A DNA stretch of 64,000 bases from NCBI RefSeq assembly GCF_900107965.1, contig NZ_FNVU01000004.1, positions 558,001 to 622,000 on the forward strand, in the 5' to 3' direction. Below, one piece after another: positions 18,866 to 30,194 of the stretch (the stretch's first letter is position 1; each line of letters opens with the position of its first letter). Origin of the DNA: Actinacidiphila yanglinensis. Its GTDB lineage: Bacteria > Actinomycetota > Actinomycetes > Streptomycetales > Streptomycetaceae. The notes below the pieces were generated by a model. That model made no database searches. It was not told the origin of the DNA and saw only the letters and a program-made list of their open reading frames with translations. The position numbers and the translations under genes were made by a program.

Positions 18866-18899
18866 GACTTCATGTCGACAGACCTACTACACTGATCCC

Positions 18900-19397
18900 A
18901 TGGAGGACGAGGTCGACCGGCTGGTCGCTGCATGGCGCCGAGAGCGCCCCGACCTCGACGTGGAACCGCTGGAGGTGCTCAGCCGGGTCAGCCGGCTCGC
19001 CCGGCACCTGGACCGGGCCCGGCGGATCGCCTTCGCCGAGCACGGCCTGGAGCCCTGGGAGTTCGACGTGCTGACCGCCCTGCGCCGGGCCGGCGAGCCG
19101 TACCAGCTCTCGCCCGGGCAGCTGCTCACCCAGACCCTGGTCACCTCCGGGACCATGACCAACCGCATCGACCGGCTCGCCAAGAAGCGGCTGGTGGAGC
19201 GGCAGCCCGACCCCAGCGACCGGCGCGGGGTGCTGGTCCGGCTCACCCCGCAGGGGCGGGACCGGGCCGACCAGTCGCTGGCCGGCCTGCTCACCCAGGA
19301 ACGCGCCATCCTGGGCGAGCTGACCGACCGCCAGCGCGCCGAACTCGCCGGGCTGCTGCGGCAGCTAACCGCGCCGTTCGACAACGTCCCCGGCTGA
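18900..19397 (+). CDS. MarR-family transcriptional regulator
   Basis: A 165-residue winged-helix repressor. The DNA-binding core contains LVTSGTMTNRIDRLAKKRLVERQPDPSDRRGVLVRLT, the MarR recognition helix and wing with the conserved DxRR. It is likely autoregulated through the palindrome at 18852 and probably controls the divergent methyltransferase/VOC pair. Its last 33 bases overlap the 3' end of the convergent LuxR-type regulator gene, a real tail-to-tail overlap because both C-termini look complete. Confidence 0.9.
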   Translation: MEDEVDRLVAAWRRERPDLDVEPLEVLSRVSRLARHLDRARRIAFAEHGLEPWEFDVLTALRRAGEPYQLSPGQLLTQTLVTSGTMTNRIDRLAKKRLVERQPDPSDRRGVLVRLTPQGRDRADQSLAGLLTQERAILGELTDRQRAELAGLLRQLTAPFDNVPG

Positions 19398-20159
19398 CGG
19401 CAGCAGTTCCACCGGGCCGACCCCGGCCCGGCGTGCCAGCGCGACCGCGGCCAGGGTGGAGTGCACGCCGAGCTTGCCCAGCACGTTCTGCATGTGGGTG
19501 CGGACGGTGTGCGGCGAGAGGAACAGCCGCTCGGCGACCGCCTTGCGGCCCAGCCCCGCCACCATGCAGCGCAGCACCTCCTGCTCGCGCGGCGTCAGCG
19601 ACTCCACCAGCTGCTCGCTCTCGGTACGGTGCCGGCGGGCGGCGGTGAGCTCGCGCAGGACCCCGGTCAGCAGGGCCGGCGGCAAATGCGTCTCGTCGCG
19701 CAGCACCCCGCGGACCACCGCGAGCAGCCGGGACAGCGAGCAGTCCTTGGCGACCCAGCCGGACGCGCCGGCCTGCAGCGCCCGGGCGGCACGCGCCGGG
19801 TCGTCCCGCTCGGCCAGCACCACGGTCCGCGTGCCGGGGTAGGCGGCCCTGATCCGCTCCACCAGCGCGAGACCGTCGAGCACCGGGTCGCGCGGCTCCA
19901 GCGGGCGCGGCTGCGACGGCGAGGGCGGCGGCACCGCCGCCAGCGTCACCGGCGGCCGCGGCCCCACGCCGAGGTCGGCGTCGACCAGCAGGACGTCGTA
20001 GCGGCGCCCGTCGGCGGCCGCACGGTCGAGACAGCGCTGCGCGGCGGCACCGCTGCCGGCGGCGGACACGTCGACGTCGGGCTCGGCCGCGAGTGCGGCT
20101 GCCAGCGACTCGGCGAAAATACGATGGTCGTCGACGACCAGGACCCGGATGCGACCCAC
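19365..20159 (-). CDS. NarL/FixJ-type response regulator with a proline-rich insert
   Basis: A 264-residue response regulator. The receiver keeps the acidic pair (VLVVDDHR, D10-D11), the phospho-acceptor D60 in VLLVDADLG, and K138 in WVAKD. Between the phosphorylation strand and the next helix is an unusual Pro-rich insert of about 28 residues (66-93). The C-terminal LuxR helix-turn-helix is SLTPREQEVLRCMVAGLGRKAVAERL followed by HTVRTHMQNVLGKLG. The GTG at 20159 was chosen because GGGAG lies 8 bases upstream; in-frame GTGs at 20165 and 20168 crowd that site. No kinase adjoins it; the nearest is the orphan kinase beyond ppc. Confidence 0.85.
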   Translation of the reverse strand: MGRIRVLVVDDHRIFAESLAAALAAEPDVDVSAAGSGAAAQRCLDRAAADGRRYDVLLVDADLGVGPRPPVTLAAVPPPSPSQPRPLEPRDPVLDGLALVERIRAAYPGTRTVVLAERDDPARAARALQAGASGWVAKDCSLSRLLAVVRGVLRDETHLPPALLTGVLRELTAARRHRTESEQLVESLTPREQEVLRCMVAGLGRKAVAERLFLSPHTVRTHMQNVLGKLGVHSTLAAVALARRAGVGPVELLPSAGDVVERRG

Positions 20160-20442
20160 GGACACCACTCCCGACTCACGGCACTCCCCCAGTGGCGACG
20201 GGGCGTCCGCCTCGCGTGGAGCCCGGCACCCGGGCAGGGACCGCCGTCCCTGCTGCCAGGTGCCGGACCCCGTGCGTCTCGCCCCCTGATGGACACCGGC
20301 CCCCACCGGCGTCGTGGGAAAAGAGTAGGGGTTCGGCGGGGTAATGGAGCCGTCTTGGCGGAAGTTCCCGGGGTGGATTTCACGGATTCACACTGCCGGT
20401 GGACGGGCCGAACCGGCTGGCCGCACGCGGTAAGCGGAGCGT

Positions 20443-20493
20443 CCGGAGCCCCCCGCGCCTCCGGCTGTGCGGAGGGGGCGCGGGGGGCTCCGG
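20443..20493 (-). terminator. GC-rich hairpin, probable ppc terminator
   Basis: An imperfect stem of about 20 bp (CCGGAGCCCCCCGCGCC side against its complement, with a small G bulge) and a 6-base loop lies 20 bases beyond the ppc stop. It occupies the left part of the 354-base gap between ppc and the LuxR-type regulator. The rest of the gap is the regulator's upstream region, in which I see no other clear element. Confidence 0.6.
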
Positions 20494-20513
20494 GGGGACT
20501 GCGGGGGACGCGA

Positions 20514-23243
<2,730 letters not shown>

Positions 23244-23442
23244 AGGTGCGGCTCCTTGTGCAGTGGATGGGCGACGGCTTGGGAGACGAGTGGGGTACGA
23301 ACTCGGGTACGGGGACTCGCGGACCGCGCTGTCCGACGGATCCAGGATAGGTTGCGGTCTGCTCGGCGAGACGTCCGGCCCAACCGGTGGACAACCTGGA
23401 CGGGCGGGTCCCGCGGTCGGTGCACCGCCTACGCTGGACGCC

Positions 23443-24783
23443 ATGAGTACGACGGGGGCGCGCGTACCGGGCGAGGAGGCAGCCGCGACACGGGCGCGGT
23501 CCTGGTCCGGTCTTTGGTGGTGGACGAGGCGGCGCAGCGTCGCACTGGACGTGTCGCTGGCGGCGGCCTCGGCGTTGGAGGCGTCCTTCGAGGGCGCCAC
23601 GTTCGCGGCGAGGATCGGCGTCGTGACCTGGCTGGGCGCGCTGCTCGGGCTGCTGGTCGGCGCGGTGCTGGTGCTGCGCCGGCGCTGGCCGATCGCGGTC
23701 GTGCTGGTGGGTATCGCGGTCATCCCCGCGCAGACCGGCTTCATCCTGTCCGTGGTGGGCTTCTACACGCTGGCCGCGTCCGAGGTGCCGCGCCGGCTGA
23801 CCGGGCTGCTCGCCGGGATGAGCGGCGTGGGGACCATGGTCGTCTCCTTCGTGAGCATCGAGTCCAGCCTGCGGCACTCGGGCAGCAGCAGCCGGCTGGC
23901 ACTACCGCTGGTGGTGATCATCTCCGTCCTGGTCGCCTTCGGCCTCACCGCACCGCCGGTCCTGCTCGGCCTGTACGTACGCGCCCGGCGCCGGCTGGTG
24001 GAGAGCCTGCGGGACCGCGCCGACGGCTTGGAGCGCGAGCTGGAGCTGCTGGCGGAGAAGGCGCTGGAGCGCGCCGAGGGCGCCCGGGCGGCCGAGCGGG
24101 CCCGGATCGCCCGGGAGATGCACGACGTGGTCGCGCACCGGGTGAGCCTGATGGTCGTGCACGCGGCCGCCCTGAAGGCGGTGGCGCTCAAGGACCCGCA
24201 GAAGGCGTCGGTGAGCGCGGAACTGCTCGGCGACATGGGGCGGCAGGCGCTCATGGAGCTGCGGCAGATGCTCGGGGTGCTGCGCAGCGGCTCGGAGCCG
24301 GGGACCGCGCCGCAGGCCAGGAAGAGCGCGGACCCGGCCGTCGAGGCCGGCGGCGTTCCCGGGCCGGCGCCCGACGCCGTCGAGGACGCCGGGCCGTGCC
24401 TGGCGGAACTGGCGCAGCTCGTCCAGGAGTCACGGGCGGCCGGGATGGGCGTCGAGCTGGCCGTCGAGGGCGAGCAGCGGCCGTGCGGGCGGCGGATCGA
24501 GGCGACCGTCTACCGCGTGGTGCAGGAAGCGCTCACCAACGTGCGCAAGCACGCGGCCGGGGCGAGGGCCCAGGTACGGCTCGCCTACCGCGAGGCCGAG
24601 GTCGCCGTCCTCATCGTCAACGGCCCGGCCGAGGCGATGGTGGTCGCGACGGCCCTGCCGAGCGGGGGGCACGGGCTCACCGGCATGCGGGAGCGCGTCA
24701 CCGCGCACGGAGGCGGGTTCGCCGCGGGCCCTACCCCCGACGGTGGGTTCCGCGTCTCCGCGATGGTCCCGACGGCGCCCTGA
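23443..24783 (+). CDS. orphan sensor histidine kinase (HisKA_3/NarX type)
   Basis: A 446-residue membrane kinase. The first 175 residues hold about four membrane segments. Then come a coiled linker ([19 protein letters not shown]), the dimerisation/phospho-acceptor motif [12 protein letters not shown] with His227, and an HATPase domain with [15 protein letters not shown] (N box) and [11 protein letters not shown] (G box). Roughly 50 Pro/Ala-rich residues separate the HisKA_3 and ATPase parts. No response regulator is adjacent. TACGCT ends 8 bases before the ATG, suggesting a near-leaderless transcript. It is divergent from ppc. Confidence 0.88.
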   Translation: MSTTGARVPGEEAAATRARSWSGLWWWTRRRSVALDVSLAAASALEASFEGATFAARIGVVTWLGALLGLLVGAVLVLRRRWPIAVVLVGIAVIPAQTGFILSVVGFYTLAASEVPRRLTGLLAGMSGVGTMVVSFVSIESSLRHSGSSSRLALPLVVIISVLVAFGLTAPPVLLGLYVRARRRLVESLRDRADGLERELELLAEKALERAEGARAAERARIAREMHDVVAHRVSLMVVHAAALKAVALKDPQKASVSAELLGDMGRQALMELRQMLGVLRSGSEPGTAPQARKSADPAVEAGGVPGPAPDAVEDAGPCLAELAQLVQESRAAGMGVELAVEGEQRPCGRRIEATVYRVVQEALTNVRKHAAGARAQVRLAYREAEVAVLIVNGPAEAMVVATALPSGGHGLTGMRERVTAHGGGFAAGPTPDGGFRVSAMVPTAP

Positions 24784-24814
24784 CCCCCCGGGGTGCCCCG
24801 TCCTGTGGGTCGAG

Positions 24815-24979
24815 GGACCGTGCGGTCCGCTGCGGCTTGTCGCGCAGTTCACCCCCAGCCCGGCGGCTGGGTGGTGCCCCCACGCGCCCCTGGGTGCGAC
24901 CCTCTTTTCGCGGAGGAAGCCGCACATACCCAGGGGCGCGGGGAACTGCGCGAGCAACCACAGCCGGACCGTAAGGTCC
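24815..24979. repeat. nested inverted-repeat element between convergent genes
   Basis: A 165-base palindromic structure. The outer elements are GGACCG-TG-CGGTCC on the left (24815-24828) and GGACC-GTAA-GGTCC on the right (24966-24979). The inner arms contain CGCGCAGTTC on the left and GAACTGCGCG on the right. The core is a perfect 13-bp pair, CGCGCCCCTGGGT (24883-24895) with its complement (24928-24940), around a 32-base loop. The words GGGGCGCGGGGAACTGCGCGA recur, from memory, at many intergenic sites in streptomycetes, so this looks like a dispersed REP-like element that may also act as a two-way terminator. Confidence 0.65.
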
Positions 24980-25010
24980 CGTGACCGGCGGACAGGGGCA
25001 GCCCGGGGGG

Positions 25011-25937
25011 TCAGGGGCGCCCCGTCAACTCCGCGAGGGTGGACCGGATATGCGCGAGGTGCGCCCGCACCTCGTCACGATGCCGCTCATGCTCGCGCAG
25101 CACCCTCTCGGCGTCGCGCCGCACCCTCTCCTCGTGGTTGCGCGCCTCCGCGATCAGCGCGTCGGCGCGGGCGCCGGCCTCGGCCTGCTGCTCGCGCAGC
25201 GCCTCCTCGGCGTCGGCCCGTTCACGCTGCGCCTGCGCGAGGCGGCGCTCGGCCTCGGCGAGCAGTCCGGACAACCGGCCGTCGACCACCGCCTGCTGCT
25301 CGGCGAGTTCGTGTTCGAGGCTCTCCACCCGCTCGCGCTGCTCGGCGTCGACCGCGGAGCGGTCCCGGTCGACCTGCTGCCGCATCGCGTCGAGCGCGGC
25401 GCCGGCCTCGCCCCGGACGGCGTCGGCCTCGGCGCGGGCCGCGCCGAGGATCTCCGAGGCGCGCCCGCACGCTTCGTCCAGGACGTGCTGGGCCTGGTCC
25501 TCCGCCGCGGCGAGCCGTGCGGACGCCGCCGCGCGGGCCTCGTCCTGGAGGGTGCGGCGGGCGGTGTCGGCGGCGTCCCGGGCGTACTGCGCCTCGATCT
25601 CCGCCCGCTCGCGGACCGCCGCAGCCTCGTCCTCGACCATCTGGAGCAGTTCCTGGGCGCCGGTGCCGAGCGCGGCGAAGTCGACCGGGCCGAGCGCCTC
25701 GACCTGCCGGCGCAGGACGGTGCACTCGGCCTCCATCTCGTTGGCGAGCACGGTCAGCCGGGCGGCCCGCTCCCACGCGGCGTCCCGGTCCTCGGACAGC
25801 TCGTCCAGGAAACGGTCGACCTGGTCCGGCCGGTAGCCACGCCCCCGCGCCGCACCGAACCTCTCCGGCCCCGGCCCCTGCGCCTGCCCCTGCGCCTGCC
25901 GCTGCTCCTGCGTCGATGCGGACGTATCACTGCTCAT
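25011..25937 (-). CDS. coiled-coil protein of the FilP/Scy/DivIVA-like type
   Basis: A 308-residue protein that, after a Gln/Gly-rich leader of about 25 residues, is nearly all heptad coiled coil (Ala, Glu, Arg, Gln, Leu). It starts with a DivIVA-like motif, GYRPDQVDRFLDEL. Size and composition match streptomycete cytoskeletal coiled-coil proteins such as FilP (about 310 residues), which older annotations call cellulose-binding proteins; polar growth or cell shape is the likely area. The ATG at 25937 has AGGGG 8 bases upstream and is preferred over the GTG at 25943. It is downstream of the toxin-like operon on the same strand but behind that operon's terminator. Confidence 0.75.
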   Translation of the reverse strand: MSSDTSASTQEQRQAQGQAQGPGPERFGAARGRGYRPDQVDRFLDELSEDRDAAWERAARLTVLANEMEAECTVLRRQVEALGPVDFAALGTGAQELLQMVEDEAAAVRERAEIEAQYARDAADTARRTLQDEARAAASARLAAAEDQAQHVLDEACGRASEILGAARAEADAVRGEAGAALDAMRQQVDRDRSAVDAEQRERVESLEHELAEQQAVVDGRLSGLLAEAERRLAQAQRERADAEEALREQQAEAGARADALIAEARNHEERVRRDAERVLREHERHRDEVRAHLAHIRSTLAELTGRP

Positions 25938-26040
25938 GGCCACTGCCCCTCGCGACGTCGGGCCGTTCCCGTGTTCCCATTTATCGCTTATGCCCGAATT
26001 CTACGGGTGTCGACACTCCGACGGTCTTCTACCCCGGAAA

Positions 26041-26084
26041 CACGGGCGGGCCGGGTGGAAGGCGTACCTTCCACCCGGCCCGTG
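26041..26084 (-). terminator. hairpin terminator of the toxin/immunity-like operon
   Basis: A perfect 15-bp stem (26048-26062 with 26067-26081, GGGCCGGGTGGAAGG on one side) with a CGTA loop, extended by a few outer pairs. It lies about 95 bases beyond the stop of the 934-residue gene in its direction of transcription. Confidence 0.75.
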
Positions 26085-26177
26085 AGAAACGGCGGGAAAC
26101 AGGGGGAACAGCGGGAGGGCGGGGCGGCGCCCGTGGGGGACGCGCCCGGAGCGCCACGCGGCGCCCCGGGCCGGCTC

Positions 26178-28982
26178 CTACAGCAACCCGTCCCACATCT
26201 GCTCGACCAGCACCGACCACCAGTTGTCGGGCGAGGCGATCGCCGCCGGGTCCTGCGCGGCCAACTGGGCCTGGAAGTCCACCGTCCAGTGCCCCGCCTG
26301 CTCCGGGGTCAGCCCGATCCGCAGCCGCCACATCCGGCCCAGCAGCGCCAGGCTGCGCGCGAACTCCGGCAGGCTGGAGTTGACGAACTGCGGCTGCGCC
26401 GGCTGCCCGCCCGGTCCCGCCTCCAGCGGCACCGCGACGATGTGCGCGGTGCCGTACTGCACGCACAGCTGGCGGCCGAAGTCGTTCCCCATCACGAGGT
26501 ACGAACCGGCGTCCGCGGCCGGCTGCACCCCGCGCTGCGCGGCCAGTTCGGCGAGCGTGGGCACCGGCTGGCCGGGTTGGGCCTGGGCCCAGAAGAACGG
26601 CGAGAAGTCGACCGGCAGCCCGGACCACACCAGCGTCTGCGCCACGATGTCCGGCACGCCGGCCCGCGAGACCGCGCGCTGGTCGAACCGGAAGACGCCC
26701 TGCGGCCCGAACGCGCCCGCCACCTCCTGCCCGATCACGTCGAGCGCGACCGGCGGCACCCGCAGCACGCTGTGCGGGTCGGGCATCGGCACCCGCTGCG
26801 GCTGCGGGCGGGCCGGGGCGCCGGCCACCTGGTGCAACTCGCCCTGGTGCGTGAGCAGGTGCTGCACGCCCTGCCGCCGGCTCGCGTGGTCGCGGCCGTA
26901 CGGCGCGGTGTGGCTGATCCGCACCTGCGGCCAGGTCTCCCGGATCATGCGGGTGCAGTAGCCGCCCGGCAGGTCGCAGGACTCCAGTTCGGTGTGGAGT
27001 TCCAGCACTTGCTCGGGACGGATGCCCAATGACCGCAGCTCGTGCAGGATCTGCCACTCCGGGTGCGGGGTGCCCGGCGCCGACCGCCGGATGAGCTGCT
27101 GCTCGCTGCCGTCCTGGCCGCGGTAGCGCAGCACCGCCATGTAGCCGGGGCCGACCGTGGGCACGGCGCCGCCCTGCGGGTAGCCGTATCCGGGCGGCGC
27201 GGGCGGACCCATCGCCGGTCCGCCCATGCCGGGCGGGGGCGGGGGCGGGCCGCCGGCTCCCGGGGGTGGGGGCGGTGCGCCCATGCCGGGTGGGGGCATG
27301 GCGGGTCCGGCGAGCATCGTCGCGGCGTAGTGCGGGTCGTTGGCCGCGGGCGGCGCGGGCGGACCCATCGCCGGTCCGCCCATGCCGGGCGGGGGCGGGG
27401 GCGGGCCGCCGGCTCCCGGGGGTGGGGGCGGTGTGCCCATGCCGGGTGGGGGCATGGCGGGTCCGGCGAGCATCGTGGCCGCGTAGTGCGGGTCATTGCC
27501 CGCAGGCGGCGGGGTGCCCGCACCGGGCGGGGGTGTGCCCATGTACGGCGGTGGAGGCGGCGGACCACCCGCGCCGGGAGGTTGGGCACCGGCACCGGGC
27601 GGGGGTGTGCCCATGTACGGCGGCGGAGGCGGCGGACCACCCGCAGCGGGACCGGGCGGGGGCGCGGCCGGTCCGCCCGGCCCGGCGAGCATGGTCGCGG
27701 CGTAGTGCGGGTCGTTGCCCGCCGGCGGCGGGGTGCCCGCGCCGGGCGCCGGGGGACCGGAGTAGGGCGCCGGGGGCGGCGCGGCCGCTCCGTGCTGCGG
27801 CGGGGTGGCCCTGGAGGTCTCCATGCCCGGGATCTCGGCGGGGCCGGGACCCATCGCGGGGCCGGGACCGGCCGCTCCGACGGGCGGCGGCAGCGCGGCG
27901 CCGCCCGGGGGCGGCAACGACACGGCGGGACCGCCGGGAGGCGGGTACTCGCTGCCGCCGATCGTGTGCGGCACCCCGGGCCGGGGTGGCGCGGGCGGCT
28001 GCTGCGCCGGCTCCTGCGGGGCGAGCACGGTCCGGGGCAGCGCACTGCCGCCGGGCAGCAGTTCGGTCCTCAACTCCGCGCCGGGCGGCGCCTCGTCGGG
28101 CAGGTCGGCGTCGGTGATCGGCGGGGCGAAGACGGTCTCCGGGAGGCGCACGGACTGGCCCTCGCCGGAGTCGCTCACGGTCTTCCCGGCCCAACTGCCG
28201 CCGCCCGAACTCTGCGACGGGACCGAGGCCGGCCGCCGGTAGTCGATGCGGCCGGAACCGGAGCCGGATCCGGAGCCCGTGTCCGCGGAGCCCGCCGGGT
28301 CCGAGCCGCTCGCGGAGCCCACCGGGCCTGCCTGACCCGCCGCCGCGGCCGGCTGCCCCTCGGCGCCGGCCGCCCGGTCGTCGCCCGGCCGCCGGTAGTC
28401 GATGCCGCCGGACGCCCCGGCGCTCGCGGGCTCCGGGGGCGCGGCGGACGCCGCGGCCGGTGCGGGCGCCTGCTCCGGGTCGCCGCCGCTGTCGTCGCGC
28501 CGGCGGTAGTCGACGCGGCTGCCGCCGGAAGGCGTCTGCTCGCCGCCCGCAGCCGCCGGGTCCGGCGAGTCCGCCGCCCGGCCGCCGCCGGTGCCCGAGC
28601 CGCGCCGGTCCGGGATGCCCATCCGGTCGGCGGCTTCCTGGAGCCACTGCGGGGGGCTGAGCAGGAAGGAGGTCGCCTCGAGGTCGAGTCGCTGGGGCGG
28701 CTCGGGCACCGCGTCGCTGGGCACCGGGCCGTACTCCTCCTCGTAACGGCGGATCAGCTCGCCGATGGGCAGGGCGGGCCACAGGGTGGCGTCGCCGCTG
28801 TCGCGGGCGATCACCACGCGGACCGATCCCTCGTCGGAGGACGGGCTGTCCTCGCGGGCCTCGGACCACACCACGAAGCCGAGGTCGAACTCGCGGACCC
28901 GGATCTCCCGGGTCGCGTACGCGGGTACGTCCGCGTTCACCCAGCGCTCCGCGCGCTCCTGCGCCTGCGCGAAAGTGACCAT
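26178..28982 (-). CDS. multidomain protein: Imm35/YrhB-like, proline-rich repeats, deaminase-like, SUKH-4-like
   Basis: A 934-residue protein without signal peptide or membrane helix. Residues 1-90 (VTFAQAQERAERWVN to RRYEEEYGP) resemble the YrhB/Imm35 immunity domain. Residues 100-610 are low complexity, with three DYRRP/DYRRR boxes and, near the end, three NDPHYAATMLAGP repeats between Pro/Gly tracts. Residues 615-690 look like a deaminase of the XOO_2897-like group: PHPEW (H640, E642) and ESCDLPGGYC (C669, C676), a possible zinc and proton-transfer set. Residues 700-934 resemble SUKH-4 immunity proteins. The ATG at 28982 is preferred to the GTG at 28994, which lies inside the ribosome site. 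It begins 8 bases after the WHH-SUKH gene, so they form an operon. Domain calls are by eye and no function is known. Confidence 0.7.
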   Translation of the reverse strand: MVTFAQAQERAERWVNADVPAYATREIRVREFDLGFVVWSEAREDSPSSDEGSVRVVIARDSGDATLWPALPIGELIRRYEEEYGPVPSDAVPEPPQRLDLEATSFLLSPPQWLQEAADRMGIPDRRGSGTGGGRAADSPDPAAAGGEQTPSGGSRVDYRRRDDSGGDPEQAPAPAAASAAPPEPASAGASGGIDYRRPGDDRAAGAEGQPAAAAGQAGPVGSASGSDPAGSADTGSGSGSGSGRIDYRRPASVPSQSSGGGSWAGKTVSDSGEGQSVRLPETVFAPPITDADLPDEAPPGAELRTELLPGGSALPRTVLAPQEPAQQPPAPPRPGVPHTIGGSEYPPPGGPAVSLPPPGGAALPPPVGAAGPGPAMGPGPAEIPGMETSRATPPQHGAAAPPPAPYSGPPAPGAGTPPPAGNDPHYAATMLAGPGGPAAPPPGPAAGGPPPPPPYMGTPPPGAGAQPPGAGGPPPPPPYMGTPPPGAGTPPPAGNDPHYAATMLAGPAMPPPGMGTPPPPPGAGGPPPPPPGMGGPAMGPPAPPAANDPHYAATMLAGPAMPPPGMGAPPPPPGAGGPPPPPPGMGGPAMGPPAPPGYGYPQGGAVPTVGPGYMAVLRYRGQDGSEQQLIRRSAPGTPHPEWQILHELRSLGIRPEQVLELHTELESCDLPGGYCTRMIRETWPQVRISHTAPYGRDHASRRQGVQHLLTHQGELHQVAGAPARPQPQRVPMPDPHSVLRVPPVALDVIGQEVAGAFGPQGVFRFDQRAVSRAGVPDIVAQTLVWSGLPVDFSPFFWAQAQPGQPVPTLAELAAQRGVQPAADAGSYLVMGNDFGRQLCVQYGTAHIVAVPLEAGPGGQPAQPQFVNSSLPEFARSLALLGRMWRLRIGLTPEQAGHWTVDFQAQLAAQDPAAIASPDNWWSVLVEQMWDGLL
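27192..27503 (-). repeat. two tandem 156-bp coding repeats
   Basis: Bases 27192-27347 and 27348-27503 are nearly identical and encode 52-residue units containing NDPHYAATMLAGP plus PPPPGAGGPPPPPPGMGG-like tracts. More diverged copies continue to about 27730. The period is a multiple of three, so copy number can change without breaking the reading frame. Variation between strains is likely. Confidence 0.85.
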
Positions 28983-28990
28983 GCGCTGCC

Positions 28991-30001
28991 TCACCCCTCC
29001 ACGGCTACGGCTTCGGCGAATCCGCCGTCCACCATCAGGTTCGCGACCGTCTCCAACTCGGGCGGGTTGCCGGCCAGTCGCAGCAGGAACGCGTCGAGCG
29101 AGTCACCGCAGGGCAGCAGCAGCCCGGCCACCCGCTCGGTCGGGTTGTCCCACTGGTCGTGGTCGCGCGCGTCGTCATAGCCGCAGAACCAGACCGAGCC
29201 GGCGCCCGCGCCCTTCACCCGCACCGCGAGGATGCCGCCCTGGATGTAGCCGATCGCCAGGAAGTCCTTGGTGAGGTGGTCGCGCAGGCACTTGTTCACG
29301 TACACCAGGTCGTTGACCGCCGCGTCGTCGCGGACGGTGAAGAACGGCTGGTCGATCAGCAGACCGAGATCGGGGTCGAGGGCCACGCCCTTGGGCGCGC
29401 AGCCGCCTGCCGCCTTGAGGAAGGTGCGGTACGCGCCGGGCAGGCGGTACCCCAACTCCTCCTCCACATCACGCACTTGCTGCTCGGTCACCGAGACCGG
29501 GTCCTTGGGCAGTCCGAAGTGCACCGGCCGGGTCTCCTGGAGCGGGCGGGTGCCGCGCCGGGCGTGGTCGGCCACCGACGTGGCCAGGCCGCCGTGGTGC
29601 CGCAGCAGCGACTTGACCTCGACCGGCACCAGCTCCAGCCGGCGGCTGCCGCGGACGTGGTGCCAGGTCCAGCCGTGCGGGGTGGCCACCGGGGGGAGGC
29701 TGCCCCACAGTTCGTGCCCGGCCGCGTGCAGGGCGGCGTTCGCCGAGACGTAGTCCGTCAGGCGCAGCTCGTCGATGCCGAAGCCCTCCGGCGGCTCGGC
29801 TATCTCGGCCGCCGCGCGGGCGTACGGCGAGAAGTCGGGGTACCCGTCGGCATCCACCCACACGCCCTGCGGATGGCGTGCGGCCCGCACGGGGTCGGGA
29901 AAGTGCACGACCTGCCCGGCGTAGGCCGCGTTCGGTGGCGCGGACTGCCCGGCGGCTGCGGGTCCGGGAGGTGATCCCAGCCCTTGCGGGCCTGTGGTCA
30001 T
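28991..30001 (-). CDS. WHH nuclease-like domain fused to a SUKH-1 (SMI1/KNR4) domain
   Basis: A 336-residue cytoplasmic protein. Residues 83-138 match the WHH subgroup of HNH/EndoVII-like toxins: DYVSAN, then GWTWHHVRG (W113, H114, H115), LELVPVEV and HHGG (135-138). The family usually has a His where this protein has K130, so activity may be reduced. Residues 168-308 match SUKH-1: VTEQQVRDVEEELGYRLPGAYRTFLKAAGG, then FLAIGYIQGG and SLDAFLLRLA. SUKH domains are known immunity modules against such nucleases, so a toxin-like and an immunity-like domain share one chain. The first 80 residues are Pro/Ala-rich with an unassigned VWVDADGYPDFSPYARA stretch. It is the first gene of the operon with the 934-residue protein. 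The ATG follows GGGGGC. Confidence 0.75.
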   Translation of the reverse strand: MTTGPQGLGSPPGPAAAGQSAPPNAAYAGQVVHFPDPVRAARHPQGVWVDADGYPDFSPYARAAAEIAEPPEGFGIDELRLTDYVSANAALHAAGHELWGSLPPVATPHGWTWHHVRGSRRLELVPVEVKSLLRHHGGLATSVADHARRGTRPLQETRPVHFGLPKDPVSVTEQQVRDVEEELGYRLPGAYRTFLKAAGGCAPKGVALDPDLGLLIDQPFFTVRDDAAVNDLVYVNKCLRDHLTKDFLAIGYIQGGILAVRVKGAGAGSVWFCGYDDARDHDQWDNPTERVAGLLLPCGDSLDAFLLRLAGNPPELETVANLMVDGGFAEAVAVEG

Positions 30002-30194
30002 GGCGGTTGCCCCCTGCTGCGTCTGAGCTGATGACGACAGCCTAGGGGGTACGGCAAGAGTCGCGCGGGCCCCGGCCCGCTCCCTGTGGACAACTCGGGC
30101 ACAGCGGTCCGGATCGCCCCGGCCGGCCCCGCGCGCGGGCGGCCCCGGCCGGTCTTCCGCCCACGTGCGCGGGCCGGTTCAGCCCTTTTCCGGC

